From Climacium dendroides (lineage: Eukaryota; Streptophyta; Bryopsida; Hypnales; Climaciaceae), in contig OX467082.1 of assembly GCA_950106755.1 (NCBI GenBank), positions 2,232,001 to 2,296,000 of the forward strand: a stretch of 64,000 bases of DNA, read 5' to 3'. A model generated the notes under the pieces. It was not told the origin of the DNA. It ran no database searches and saw only the letters and a program-made list of their open reading frames with translations. The stretch's first letter is position 1. Each line of letters begins with the position of its first letter. The position numbers and the translations under genes are program-made. Positions 10,021 to 21,853 of this stretch are shown here, in pieces.

Positions 10021-13000
10021 TTATGATGCATCCTGATTTTGTACCAAAGGAACATTCTCTTCATTGGTTTCTCTTAGCACCCACCTCTGTCCTTGACGCA
10101 CACGCCCTTCCCGCCACTGACGGAGCTTTACTGCAGCCTCAGATGTGTTCCACGCTTGTCGTCGACGTTGCGCCAATTCCACATCTTCAACTACACTCAC
10201 AGTTTCACTTGCTTCTGCTTCAACAATCTTCCTAGCATACCTATGCTGAATATTCATGTACCAATGTTGGTATTGCTATACCACAATACTAGTTCGATCT
10301 TTGCTGCCTTCATGTTGCGTATGTGCTTAACTTGCTGCTTTAGCAACATGATGGGATTTCTCCATCCCTTGGCAACTCCAAACTGACAAACTTCCATATT
10401 TCTCCACAAACCATGCTCTGTGCCTTACAATTACATGCTGCAAAAGCAATGAAGTGAAATGAACACTACCAAGATGAATCATAAACTTGCTTTCAAAAAT
10501 TGACAAAGAGCTTGAAGAAACTAGCACAATGTTTTCATTGGATTTGAACTTACCATGTAATGTGTAACATGATTTTCTCCAAATGCTTTCAAGAAAGCTT
10601 TTCCAAATTGATCCATCTTAGCCTTGCAAGCACGTCTTTGCTCCTCTGTTAGCACAAGCCCAGTTAGGTAGGGCTGTAGTTCTTCTAATGCTTCCCATAC
10701 ATAAAAGCGATTTCTTCGTGCTTGTCCATTCTCCAAATTGTTACCCTCAGACATTACCACATCTTTCCATACTTTGTCTTGGTTTGACCAGGAACTAGGC
10801 TGGAACAACCTACTTGCCACAACTCCACTTAAGCTGGGCTTCATCACCACGTTACCTAATTTTCCTGACAGTTTTTCATCCTTTTTTAATTGGCAATTTC
10901 CTCCTTCCACTCCAATAGCAGATAGAGACTTCTCCATGGACTCAATTACCAAGGCCCTCCTCTGTTCATCTTGCATATTCCAAATAAAAACAAAGTGAAG
11001 ATGAAGAATTTTCTCAATCATTCGAACCTGTGCATGTAAAGTACACATGTGTGTCCAGGACAAGGGAATTGGCAGCACCATTTTCCACCGAGGGTGAGTG
11101 GCAGCATCACACGGTTCTTCTTCAATCCCTGTCGCAAATAGTCCACCTTGCCACTTGCCTTTCTCTCAGTTTGCATGCTCACGATGGGCACTGGAAGCTG
11201 TAGCACACCTCCTTGGTTGTTCTCTTACTTGTTCACAGTATATGCAATTCATCTTGCTGGAAGGGCCATGTTGAAGCCCGTGCATGCATTTGATGGTTTT
11301 CATGTTTGCACTCATGTGCCATTCCACCCTAAATCGTCCAACACCATTGACAAGGAGTTCTTGGCCGTTGCTTTGTGCTGCAATTACCTCTGGAAATTTG
11401 TTTTTTTTTAAAACCCAGTCAAGCACATCGTATGACTCTTTACCAACTTGAAAGCATGCAATTGGCCATATCTCCTGCTCTGATTGCATTGAGAAATATC
11501 TATCATCATTCTTCTGAATCTCAGGATCCAATGCCCGATTCATCAATGTCAAGCTAACACGCTCATATTTCTTGCCTTGCTGTACTTCCGCTTCATCCAG
11601 CTTCAGCACAAAGATTAACGGTCCCCCGTTGCACTCTGCGATCGCATATTATTTTTTTGACAGCAGAACCAGTAGTTGTAGTTGGAAAATAATATAGCAG
11701 GAGTTTTGATGCAAGTTGCACAAAACTTCCAATGTCAAAATAGACTTACAAGTCGAAATTAATTAATTGCAAGTGGGTGATTGCAAGAAAGACTTAACGT
11801 GTTTTGTCACACTCTACTTTTTTATTTTTGTTTTGGCCATAACTTCTACGTTTTGGCTCCAAATGACTCAAAATTTATAGGAAAGCTACTGATAACCACT
11901 ATACACCTTTCACTATTTTTTGAGATTTTTCAAAAATAATTTACTATTTTTAAACAGCCCCGATAATTTCTCACAATGGCTGATTTAGGGTTTTTTTGCA
12001 CTATGTTACAAAGGAAAAAATCGAATTTTGATCTGAAATTTGGAGAGGATGGTCTTCTAGTAGACTTATAGCTACTGTACAAAGTATTTTGAAAAATTCT
12101 TATTTTTATGTGGTGTACAAGTCCACAAAGAGAGCTCCTTTTTGCAATTTTTTTCAAAGGTAAGAAACATTATTTTGGTGAGTTTTTTGGTCAAAACCCA
12201 TCACCAAAAAGTTTTCTCACATGATTGATTTTTTATATATTTTTAAAAAGAAAATCCTATTTTTTACAAATTAAAATGTCAGAAGTGGTATTTTCTTCAC
12301 CGGTTTTAGGATTTCAAAAAACCGGTGAAGAAAATACCACTTCTGACATTTTAATTTGTAAAAAATAGGATTTTCTTTTTAAAAATATATAAAAAATCAA
12401 TCATGTGAGAAAACTTTTTGGTGATGGGTTTTGACTAAAAAACTCACCAAAATAATGTTTCTTACCTTTGAAAAAAATTGCAAAAAGGAGCTCTCTTTGT
12501 GGACTTGTACACCACATAAAAATAAGAATTTTTCAAAATACTTTGTACAGTAGCTATAAGTCTACTAGAAGACCATCCTCTCCAAATTTCAGATCAAAAT
12601 TCGATTTTTTCCTTTGTAACATAGTGCAAAAGAACCCTAAATCAGCCATTGTGAGAAATTATCGGGGCTGTTTAAAAATAGTAAATTATTTTTGAAAAAT
12701 CTCAAAAAATAGGGAAAGGTGTATAATGGTTATCAGTAGCTTTCCTATAAATTTTGAGTCATTTGGAGCCAAAACGTAGAAGTTATGGCCAAAACAAAAA
12801 TAAAAAAGTAGAGTGTGACAAAAACGCAACAAATAGTACAAGTGTTTCTTGCAATCACCCAAGTAGAAAGGATGGAGTAATTACCTTCAACTGTGATGTT
12901 GTAAAATAGCACCATTGATTGTTGAACAACTTCAAGATCCACAAACAAATTGTTCTTGCTGTGAAGAATCACCTCTTTCTCTGGCTTAATCTCCTTCCTA

Positions 13001-14248
13001 CCCTGACGAATTGCTGGAATTACCCGTCTACCTTCAAGATGGTAGTACTCACCAATAAATTGAGGCAGCTTAGCATTCATATTCTGTCGCAAGGTAGCTA
13101 GTCGATGTGGAGGAGGTAGAATGCTTGAAGTCACACCAGGAGCAATCAATCCAATCCAATTTTTTAGTGTTCGATAGATTGCCCGGTACCCTCGATGAGT
13201 CACCCCTGCTCCATCACAAGCATCTAGCATTGTATCAGGCCCCACAATGTCACCAATCTTTTGGAGCACCTTCTTTGTTATGTTCCCGCTTGCTTGATTC
13301 ATTCTCGGCTAGTCAATAAGTGCATTGGCCTCACCTACAGATAAAATACTAGCAACTGCTGCAGCAGTTTCACTTTGAGCTTCAAAATCTTCCATCAACC
13401 GTTTCTGTGACCCACAAAGTCTATTACACATTTGCACGGTCTCCACTAGAGATGGTTGCAATTGTGCTCTAAGCATGGTCCTTCGTCGCTTAGCATGTCC
13501 AGATCCACTAGCAAGCTCATGTAGACTCTTCATTCTCCCTCGGACCCGTTGCCGAAAGCCCAATGGGGTCTTCACCATCGACCTGCACTTTGTTTCCAGT
13601 CTTCCATAATCAGCTTGGCACTTCTGTAATTTCTCTTCTAACACCCATACCTCTTCTTTATATTGTAAGTCTTTTGAAGCCACACTATTTTCTACATGAG
13701 TTAACAACCCCTTCAAATCTAAGCATGTGCTTTCTAAAGCTCTCACATCGCTTTTTAGTTGCTTGCACTCCTCTACGTGATATAGTCGATGCGGTCCAAA
13801 CTTCTGCGTTCAGTTCACAATATTGGCTTTGCAACTTTTGTATTTCATTCTCATAAGCCCTCACTTTCTCTTCTAGCAACTGAATGCTACTCTGCAATGA
13901 TTCAGCAATTGGCTTCCATTGTACATCTAAATCACTGTCAGGTGGCGCACATTTCAAGCGTTTTGTATAACCCAGCATCCCACCCTCACCATGGCACAAG
14001 AACTCTAAATATTGCTTGGTAGTTGTGAATTGCGGTGTGGAATTGGTGGCAGGGTCAATAGGATACAAGCTGCCATCAACCCACAGATCAATGTGTGTTT
14101 GGCCTTCTATTCTTCGTGCAGGGAAACTTGAACGACTCGCTTGTTCTTCAATAATCTTCCTCTTCCGAATGATAGGAGCATACTTCTTATCCATCTGAAT
14201 TTGAGCCACATAACTACCTATCGTGTTTGTCACATCTCGCAAAGCCAT
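10021..14248 (-). pseudogene. KDZ-like (RNase H-fold) transposase gene, multi-exon, decayed
   Basis: The start (14248) leads into about 190 residues ending in a coiled coil that continues after a one-base slip near 13800. A TAG at about 13316-13318 precedes the block at 13302. The frame there ends at a clean donor (...ACAGTTGAAG|GTAATT, minus strand) near 12885 and resumes after an acceptor (GATCGCAG) near 11640, in phase. The exon from 11640 carries V-L-K-L-D-E-A-E-V (candidate catalytic Asp) and a C-x2-C pair (N-C-I-Y-C-E-Q-V). After a TGA near 11187 it runs to another intron at 10557. The next exon holds H-V-I-V-R-H-R-A and Y-G-S-L-S-V-W-S-C-Q-G-M-E-K, a block I associate with Kyakuja-Dileera-Zisupton-type transposases (candidate catalytic Glu). 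Two further frame breaks follow near 10310. Family assignment is from motif memory only. Confidence 0.55.
11774..12861. mobile_element. 1.09-kb foldback (hairpin) element in a transposase intron
   Basis: Two arms of about 530 bp are near-identical reverse complements around a 10-bp loop (12308-12317, AGGATTTCAA). The ends are TGGGTGATTGCAAGAAA at 11774 and its complement ending at 12861. The identical 75-codon frames on the two strands (11930-12157 and 12468-12695) are a by-product of arm identity, not genes. The right arm has about 10 extra bases near its outer end. The arms contain the phrase GAAGTTATGGCCAAAAC, similar in style to other hairpins here. It sits wholly within an intron of the transposase-like gene. 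I saw no terminal gene and no clear target duplication. Confidence 0.9.
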
Positions 14249-14715
14249 GCTGAAGCATCCTAAACCTCTCTCTCCAATTTCATGCGGCCAACTAATAGTA
14301 TCATGTCATAACTGTTTGAAGTCCACGCAAGCAAGGGCAACATAGAACAAAAGGTGTCCCGCCAAAATTCCTCGAGGTGGCAACTTTGGCGCCATTTTCT
14401 TGACTCCAACAAATGCATAAAAAATTACTAGTACCTCCTTTTTGGAACATCATTGGACATACAAGACTCTTGGCCTCTTTCGAAAGCTTACAGCACGGCT
14501 AAGATACACGTCAACCTAGTTCTAGCACAGTTGTTTCCACGTCAACCCACTTCCGGATGCAAATGTACTTACTGCCTTACTGATTATGACCAATTCCTTT
14601 ACTGCCCATGGTATCCAAGCCTTGCTGGCCACATGCCCTTCTTGAAAAGTCAATGCTAAACTGCTGCCCATCGGAGGCTTATAGGGCCCTTCCTTGACCC
14701 CAAACTGTCTCTAAT
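14249..14715. other. Spacer upstream of the transposase-like gene and 5' junction of element 2
   Basis: Presumed promoter side of the minus-strand transposase gene. No coding block recognised. Element 2 begins abruptly at about 14715 inside its reverse-transcriptase region. Confidence 0.35.
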
Positions 14716-14723
14716 GAGGACAT

Positions 14724-16696
14724 GTGGTGAGCCGAAGAGGGTTAGAGGTAGACCTAGACAAGGTCAAAGCCATACTCACCTTGTTCGCTCCAACCTATGT
14801 ACGGGAAATCCGAGGGTTCCTTGGATGTGTGGGGTATTATTGGAGGTTCATAGATGGGTATGCCCGGAAAGCTACTCCGCTCACGGAACTGCTAAAGAGG
14901 GAGACCGAGTATTTGTGGAGTACGGAACGGCAAGAAGCGTTTGAAGCCTTGAAATCAGTTCTAGTCAAAGCCCCTATTTTGTCTTCGCCGGATTGGTCCA
15001 AGGAGTTTTATGTTACCTGAGATGCTTCTGGATGGTGTCTAGGAGCAATCCTCTGGCAATACAATAGTAATTAGAGAGAATGCCCCATCTACTACTCCAG
15101 CAAGCAAATGAGTTTGGCGGAAAGATAGTACACCACCACGGAATGGGAGACGTTAGCAGTGGTCTATGCATGCAGGAAGTTCCGGCATTACCTACTTGGG
15201 TATTGGGTGGTGTTCCATACGAATCATGATTCGCTCAAGTATCTAGTAAACAAACCTGACCTTTCCGGAAGAATAGCAAGATGGGTGTTATTACTTCAAG
15301 AATTCAATTATGAGGTGAAGGTGAAATCTAGAAAGTCTAATGCAAATGCAAACTACCTCTCTAGATTTCGGAGACATAATTCATTGGAGGACATTTCTAC
15401 AGAATTTCCGGATGACTTTCTGGAAGTTCTGGAAGAACCTGTGTTCTATCTCGAGGGAGGGACCAGATCGGATTATCAGGACATCATCGATTTTCTTGTA
15501 GACGGAAGATACCCGGAGGAATTAAATAGGGAGGAGAAAGTCATGTTCTACCACAAGGTTGGCCCTTACTCACTAATCAAGGGGACCCTATTCAAAATGG
15601 GAGCGGATGACCAGCTGAGGCGATGCGTAGAAACCAAGGATCAGAAGAAGATAATGCGAGCCTTGCATTCCAGAATTTCTGGAGGACATTTCGCAACCAT
15701 CACCACAGTAAACCGGATCCGAGCAGCCGGATATTGGTGGCCAACCATTGGCCACTCGTCCCTATCATACCTATCGCCCCATTTGAGAAGTGGAGAATAG
15801 ATTTCATAGGCCCCCTTTCTCCTGTTACGACTAGGAGGAAGAAATACATCATCTTGGCAACGGATTATGCTACCAAATGGGTGGAAGCATGGGCCACACG
15901 GAACAATTCCGCCCCGACTACGGTATCGTTCCTATTTATAGAAATCCTGATAAGGTTTGGACACTCACTGGAGTTAGTCAGTGATCGAGGATTCCATTTC
16001 TTGAATGATATCATTCAGAATATCACTAAGAGATATCTGATCACCCACCGGAAGACCACTCCTTACAACCCAAGGGCAAATGGTTTGACGGAACGAGCCA
16101 ATGGAATAGTTGAAAAGGTTTTGAATAAAACCATCTCCGAGCACAAGACGGATTGGGATCTTAAACTTCCGTCTGCTGTCCACGCGTACAACACCTTACA
16201 GAAGACTACCACTGGAAGAAGTCCATTTTTTCTTGTATTTGGACAGGAGACCACCCATGGGATCGAATTAGAGGTAGAGTCGCATCGGGTAATGACGATC
16301 CAGAATGCTATCCGGACCAGCGATCCGGACATCCAACTGATGGCTATTGAAGACTTGGAAGAAGCAAGACTGGTGGCCCTCGGCAACACAAGGAAGGTAC
16401 AAGAAAGGAGAAAGGTAGATCATGACAAGAAACTGCCAGCCAATCATGGGATCAAGGAAGGAGAGTTAATTTTGTTATATGACAGCCATTACCGGATTTT
16501 TCCAGGTAAACTCCACACCAAATGGATGGGTCCATATAGAGTACGACAGTTATTCCCTAATGGATCCATACAGCTGGAAGATCTTCAAGGGGTTTGGTTG
16601 GACACGAGGGTGAACAAATCTCGAGTCAAGAAGTACGAACAGGAGTCGGATTCCCAAGAAAAAGCCAAGGATGTTTGCGGGGACTCTCACAGTTGA
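14724..16696 (+). pseudogene. pol fragment of element 2: RT end, RNase H, integrase
   Basis: Begins at the post-active-site RT block (G-F-L-G..Y-Y-W-R-F-I), then RNase H with a TGA just before the first catalytic Asp block (about 15018) and further stops near 15075-15130. It is open again from 15159 with F-R-H-Y-L-L-G and N-H-D-S-L-K-Y-L. The integrase zinc domain is incomplete: after A-G-Y-W-W-P-T the C-x2-C half is missing and the frame shifts near 15745. The core is intact, with acidic residues in A-T-D-Y-A, S-D-R-G-F and N-G-L-T-E-R, and continues to 16696. At 16149-16160 this copy reads GAT TGG GAT, which serves as an internal reference for the TAA in element 1. Confidence 0.85.
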
Positions 16697-17136
16697 AAAA
16701 GGGGTAATGTGGGAATCCGGAATCCAGAGATGGATCAAGATTAAGGGAGCTAGGTGAGAAAAATAGAGAAAAATTTTAAAAATTATAGTTAGAACGTGAT
16801 TTTCATGTGAGAAAATCCAAACTAGAAAATAGGCGTTCCGGCAAAATCTGGAACCGGAACTTATCCGGAATCCGGAATTACCCAGAACGCAGGAACCTAC
16901 CGTATAGACCCTGGAGCTACGGGAATAGGATACCGTTAGTATAACTGACCTGTAGCCGTTATCCTAATTACCATAGGGAGACGGTTTAGTATTTAAGTTG
17001 TTTGCCGAGGATTTTCATTTCCACCTTTCTGTTTTGTTTTTCTGAGACTGTCCACGTGAGTAGTTGAGAGAAAGAGTGGTGAGTTAGCGACTGAATTAGG
17101 GTTACTTTTCTCTCCTCTCATTCTTACTTAGGTCTT
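16695..17136 (+). promoter_or_regulatory. Polypurine tract, LTR-like start and promoter-like segment of element 2
   Basis: GAAAAAGGGGTAA at 16695-16707 directly follows the integrase stop and precedes TGTGGGAATCCGG, the expected pattern for a polypurine tract and LTR start. Four TCCGGA-type words lie within the next 170 bp. A TATTTAAG box near 16993 and a pyrimidine-rich segment precede the ATG at 17137. If the LTR truly starts at 16708, the ORF below lies inside or beyond the LTR rather than between pol and the tract. Confidence 0.55.
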
Positions 17137-19005
17137 ATGGCATCAGGAGCGGTACAGAAGGTAGTTGTATTTGTCCGGAATATCTCTCCGGCTATTCCAG
17201 ACAATCCGGAACTACACAAACAGTTAGAGGAGGATTTGACCAAGTTAGGGTGTGTCGGTTTGTTACACCGACCATGGAACCTTAAGAGTGAGGATATGAT
17301 CCAGAAACTACTTCATGGGGTTCCGAATCAATATGAGCTCACTCTGAGAGGACGGCCAGTCACGTGGACGGAGGACATCTGGGCAGATGTCTATCAGTTC
17401 CGGAAGAGTGGAAACGGGTTAGCGTCGAGGACGGACCGTTTTGTAGCCGGTAAGTTCACAGGGTCTGCAAACCCTGAAGACGGATTCACTATTAGCGAAT
17501 GCAAGGACGAGAGACATAGGCAAGTACTAGAGTTCCTCATTCCCATACTGTACCCGGAAAAACCTACACAGGTCACCGTTACGATGGCCAATACCATTTT
17601 CGGGGCTATGGAGAACCGAGCCGTGCATTGGGGTAGAGTCATAGCCGAGTTAGTTTCTAAACTAGCAGAGCATGTAACCCGCGCAAAGGCAAGTCTAGTT
17701 AGCACCTACTTGTTCCATTTATACCACCAACAGGAATTTTTGAGCGCTGCAGAAATAATCCAGTACGACACCGGAAAGGCTATTGTCATACGGATTTTTT
17801 GGAGAAGAAGCGGAAGATCCAGTCGAGTCGGAACCCGAAGAGCGCCCCGAGGAACCCTTGACCGATCCAAGGAATAAGAAGAGGAAGTCAACCGATCCGG
17901 GGTCGTGAACCAAACCACCGGCGATGGAGAGGGGGGAGTCAAGTAAAGGACCGGAAGTAGAATCCGAATCAGCATTTTTCAATGATGGGTTCGAATGGAT
18001 ACGCGAGGCCAAGGTACTCCACGATAGTCTGGCGGATCTGATGATAGACACGGCGGAAGTTTTGAAGGTGGAACCGGATCAGATTGTGGAAGCCGTCAAG
18101 CAACTGTCCAAACCGAAAGATCTAAAGTGAAGGGAGGACCGGATTCAGGAGTTGGAGGCGGAACGGAACCAACTCCAGGCCCAACTAAATTGGGCGGAAG
18201 GGGAGATGGCAACTTCAAAGGAGAAAGAGAAGGAGGTCCTCTCTCTTGTGAAGAACCTATCCGAAGCAATCGACATCAAGGCCGACGTCATCATGAAAGC
18301 GGCTTTGTTCGATTCAAAGATGATATCGGAGAGCCACATCATTGGGACCAAGATAGTGACCATCCTCGTAGACTTCACTGCAAGGATAGAGCGGGTCTTA
18401 AAGAGCTACAACAGCTACTGGCGGCCATCGATCCAAATTAGGGGATGGATTTCTCAACCTTTCCAAAACTCCCTTTTGTCTTAGGTACTTCAGGGAGACC
18501 AGTAGCAGATCGAGTAGCTTGAATGGAGGGACTGAGAGGAATACTCACGCCAGTTGAGCCTACTTCCAGCAAGATACGAATGACGGAGTTAAATTTGAGG
18601 CCAACTTCGGAACTGGAACATGAGTCTAGTGTGAAATTGGTTCCGATACCATCCAAAGTCTCAACTCCGGAAATTCCTAGGGTGCAAACAGTACCCAACC
18701 TATTGAGGGGATCGTTCAAAGTTCTAGGGCAGTAGGTTAGAGGAGATTTCATCAACCGGATCGATGGAATGACCAATCCGGCCCGGATGAATCCGGAAGG
18801 ATTCTCGCATATGCAAGAGTTTACACCCGAAAAGAGGAGCGAATCCACAATACTGGAGAAGACACCGTCAGAGAAGGAGAAGGAAGTTCAAGTCATTAAA
18901 GATTCCGAAGAAGAAAGTGCACATTCCACTTCCGGAACGGAGGAAGATAGTGATCCGTCTCCCACTCTCCCACAGCGCGCCACATCCAGACTCGAGCGGC
19001 AATGA
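17137..19005 (+). pseudogene. Extra ORF of element 2, unknown family
   Basis: Starts with ATG at 17137 and is open for about 210 residues before a frame slip near 17790. Collinear pieces then follow in other frames: an acidic region, a helical segment around 17940-18130 and a coiled coil around 18150-18440, with more Ser/Glu-rich pieces to 19005. The N-terminal domain (W-T-E-D-I-W, G-K-F, I-L-Y-P-E-K-P-T-Q-V-T-V-T) is clearly homologous to that at 28828-29196, and the coiled-coil part to 29740-30216. This defines a protein of roughly 450 residues: globular N-domain, acidic linker, coiled-coil C-region. I cannot name the fold. Being restricted to the TCCGGA-rich elements, it is a candidate for an element-encoded regulatory or DNA-binding protein. 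Confidence 0.6.
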
Positions 19006-19609
19006 AAACGACTCCAGCCAGAAGCGTGAAGGGAACGCCAACCAGTCAAGTAGGCGGCCGCTTAAAGAAGGGTCAAAGGCCAAAGCATTAGAACTCTTAG
19101 GAAGTATAGTATTGGATCTGGAACGGGTTTCCGAGCGTAGGCCCAGGTTCCAGAATTTTAGGCAAGTAGTTCGGGAAATTCCGACATTCTCGGGACAACA
19201 GTAACTGGCCTTTCCGGATATCTCAGGGGTTCAGTGATTGGTTGTCTGGATTTCCGAGTTCCCTTTTCAGGCTTTTAGGAGTTGACTTTAGGTTTTCAAT
19301 TAGTATTTTAATGGCAGGCAAGTTAATGGTCTGTCATTCCATCCTAATCCCATCTTAGTACTTTCACGTATGTATTTCAATTTTCTTTCTTAATCTAAGT
19401 TAGCCAATGTGCCTCTAGCTGCACTTTGCTTACAAAGTTTTTGGCTAAGTGTATGCGTTTGTATTGTATCCTTGTACTAGAGTGAGAGAGGGGAGGGAGA
19501 GGAGGAATCCGGATCTTGAGCTACGGATCTCTTGGGTGTTAAACAAATCAGGAGGGGATGCAAGCTGAGTAAGGGAGTGTGAGCGTTACGTGCCTTTAAA
19601 TTGCCGGAA

Positions 19610-20255
19610 CAGCAATCCGGATAAGAAGGTCGAGGTCTCTACGAGTCCAGAACTAGAAAGGTTCTGTGCGGAGATAAGCAACCACCAGAGGAAAAGAACT
19701 TCCGCTACTCCGGAAGGTCTACCAACCTCCCCCTTTGTACATTGTCTTCTCCTTGAAAACCTACTCCTTTGAATCTATAAGTTCGGATCCGTCGTTGTAG
19801 TAAGAGAGGTGTGAGAATTTCTTTGTGTGACCTGCTTATGGATCGGCCAATCCGGAAGCTGTGAGAGAATACTCCTCCCTCCTCATACAACTACGTTGTC
19901 TAGGGTGTGTTGTTTATTTAAAAATGCAGAGAGGTTAGTTACACAAGTGGTGAGTCCCCACCCCTTTCTAGACCAAGGGCGGACCCTCTGAGGGTAAAAT
20001 AGAGGTAACAAAAACCGGGAGTTAAAAAAGACGGAACTAGGTTCCGGAGGTGGTCCAGATCCGGATCCAATTCTGGAACGTACTAAGTTTCCAGAACGAG
20101 GTAAGGAAGTGAAACAAGGAGAATTAAGGGTCTAGTTAAGATCTGGATACTTCTAATTCAAACAATATCATACTAGAGCTCCCTGGAACGATAATTTGTG
20201 TCATCTTGCAACAATTTGTCGTTGTAAGGATACTTACGGCTAACTGCGCGTACGA
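19610..20255 (+). repeat. Left arm of a large inverted repeat (3' region of element 2)
   Basis: Reverse complement of 30590-31140. Matching landmarks are the GGTCTACCAACCTCC block near 19715, GTGGTGAGTCCCCACCCC near 19949, GGGCGGACCCTCTGAGGGT near 19978 and TTACGGCTAACTGCGCGTACGAC at the end (20232-20254). The arms differ by substitutions and short indels, so they are not recent duplicates. Inverted position relative to the second copy is unexpected, because both adjoining extra ORFs are on the plus strand. Confidence 0.8.
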
Positions 20256-20259
20256 CACT

Positions 20260-21853
20260 TCTCCTCACTTCTCTCACAAGATAAAAGCGATGGATTCATA
20301 TATGAAAATGCTTATTGCTATGACAGGCATGATTGCTTACGGTCATGGCGATGTTTGTTATGCTCACTATGGCTTAGAGATTTTTCCCACAGACTCGAAT
20401 CATACTGTTGGGTCCATTGCGAAGTTGTTGCGTGATCTCGAAGGACCGCCAAAAAATTCATCGCGCATATTATTTTTTGCGAAGAACGGCCAATCTACTT
20501 TAACTCAGGCATTGTTAGAGGGTTCAGACATTTGCTTGGATTCCCTCCTTCCTCCCCCAAATGATCCTCTTCCAACTAAACCTCTACCGCCCATATTGAC
20601 TCTACAGTTAGATAATGCGTCAAGGGACAATAAGAATCGATGGGTTTTTGCTTTTTGCTCTCTACTTGTATTCAAAGGCATTTTTCGCAAAATATACATC
20701 AACTTCCTCATTGTTGACCACACCCATGAAGACATTGATGCCCTTTTCAGTCGTTGGAGTATGCAATTGAAGAGCAAGGATTATCCGACACTTTCAAAGC
20801 TCATGAAATCCTTCATGGATTGTGAATCCCACCCCGTCATTCTTCATTTTATTGAAGAAGTTCCAGATTTCAAGCGTTTTGTACAGGGCTACTTGGACAC
20901 AGGTGGGGATTTCTTGGAAGGTCATTCTACATCCCAACAATTCAAAGTTCTTCATGGATTCAAGTGGATGGCCATTGATAAAGTACAAGAACTTGTGTAT
21001 AGAGAAGAATTGGTTGCCAACGGACGACAAAGGAATTTGCTTATGGTCTGAGACTGAAGATGGGCGTCCTCTCGTGCCAAGCGATAGCCTGCCACCTCTG
21101 CCTCCACAACAAATGAAATCGTTTGGTGAGATCAAAAAGGGTTTGGATAGTTTCATTGCACATTGGACCAAAATGGCGAACAACGAAGACTCTGGATCTT
21201 TTGGACTCAGGATTGATCCCATCAAAGATTATTAGAAGGGTGTTAGAAGCACTCTCGATGAACCTCTAGTGATGCGTCAAACATTGAAGGATGGATTTTG
21301 GCCAACTTCAAGGATCAGGGAAGAACTAGAAGACACAAGGCGACAGGATGGTACATTGGGAGAAGAGTTTGCAGAGGATCTACCCTTCGTAAGGCATAGG
21401 CGTGACTGTCCACGTCCTTCATTTCGAGTTCGTCGTGATGTTTTTGCAGGTTATTTTGTTGTAGTGCGTCCCACCGATGACGACCCGAAGCCCTTCTGGC
21501 TTGCTAGAGTGCTTACAAATCCGAATCCGGATCCTGGCCATATTGATCAGATCCAAATCCAGTATTGGACGCCTGTTTCAAGTCGTCACATCAATTTGGA
21601 TACATATGTTGGTTGGGACACAAAAGCAAGGAATGTTTGGTGCAAGGACCGTGTAATTCCTCCATGTTGGTCAAATATAGACTGTATTATGACAACTTTT
21701 AAGGCGCGTGGCAAAAAGGGGGCCGAAGATCAACCTCAAATTCTTACAAAAGTTACAATTTCCAAACTACATATCAACATCATCAAATCATCAGTGGCGG
21801 CCTTTGAATCTAATTCTAATGAAGATGCGTCCATGGCTGAAGGCGAGGAATAG
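20260..21853 (+). pseudogene. DUF7869-like transposon-associated protein, decayed
   Basis: Open from the junction at about 20260 to 21051, then shifted by one base near 21000-21050, with a TAG at about 21233-21235 before the last 195 residues. The signature is the pair L-T-L-Q-L-D-N-A-S-R-D-N-K-N-R followed by V-D-H-T-H-E-D-I-D-A-L-F-S-R, two Asp-containing blocks typical of DUF7869 proteins, which are widespread in transposons of plants and some animals. The spacing resembles an RNase H-fold nuclease core (inference). The N-terminal part is missing because the reading frame is cut at the junction with element 2. The C-terminal part has several Trp and may be a chromatin- or DNA-facing domain; I could not assign it. 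Confidence 0.6.

Larger units (their letters stand above)
14715..20255 (+). mobile_element. 5'-truncated Ty3/gypsy element (element 2) with extra ORF
   Basis: Starts in the middle of RT and continues through RNase H and integrase. A purine-rich tract and a TG start follow, then a promoter-like segment, an additional ORF and a 3' region. There is no gag, protease or RT active site. The sequence is enriched in TCCGGA (about 20 by hand count where about one is expected) and in CCGGA generally. The right end is placed at 20255 because an inverted copy of its last 0.65 kb (at 30590-31140) ends there and a different reading frame begins. Confidence 0.8.

Noticed and set aside
11930..12695. Two identical 75-codon ORFs on opposite strands
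   Set aside because: They are the same stretch of the two arms of the foldback element. Arm identity, not coding constraint, explains them, and the peptide has no recognisable feature.
15974..16389. Antisense open frames within integrase of element 2
   Set aside because: Shadow frames of the plus-strand integrase, which has all the conserved catalytic blocks.
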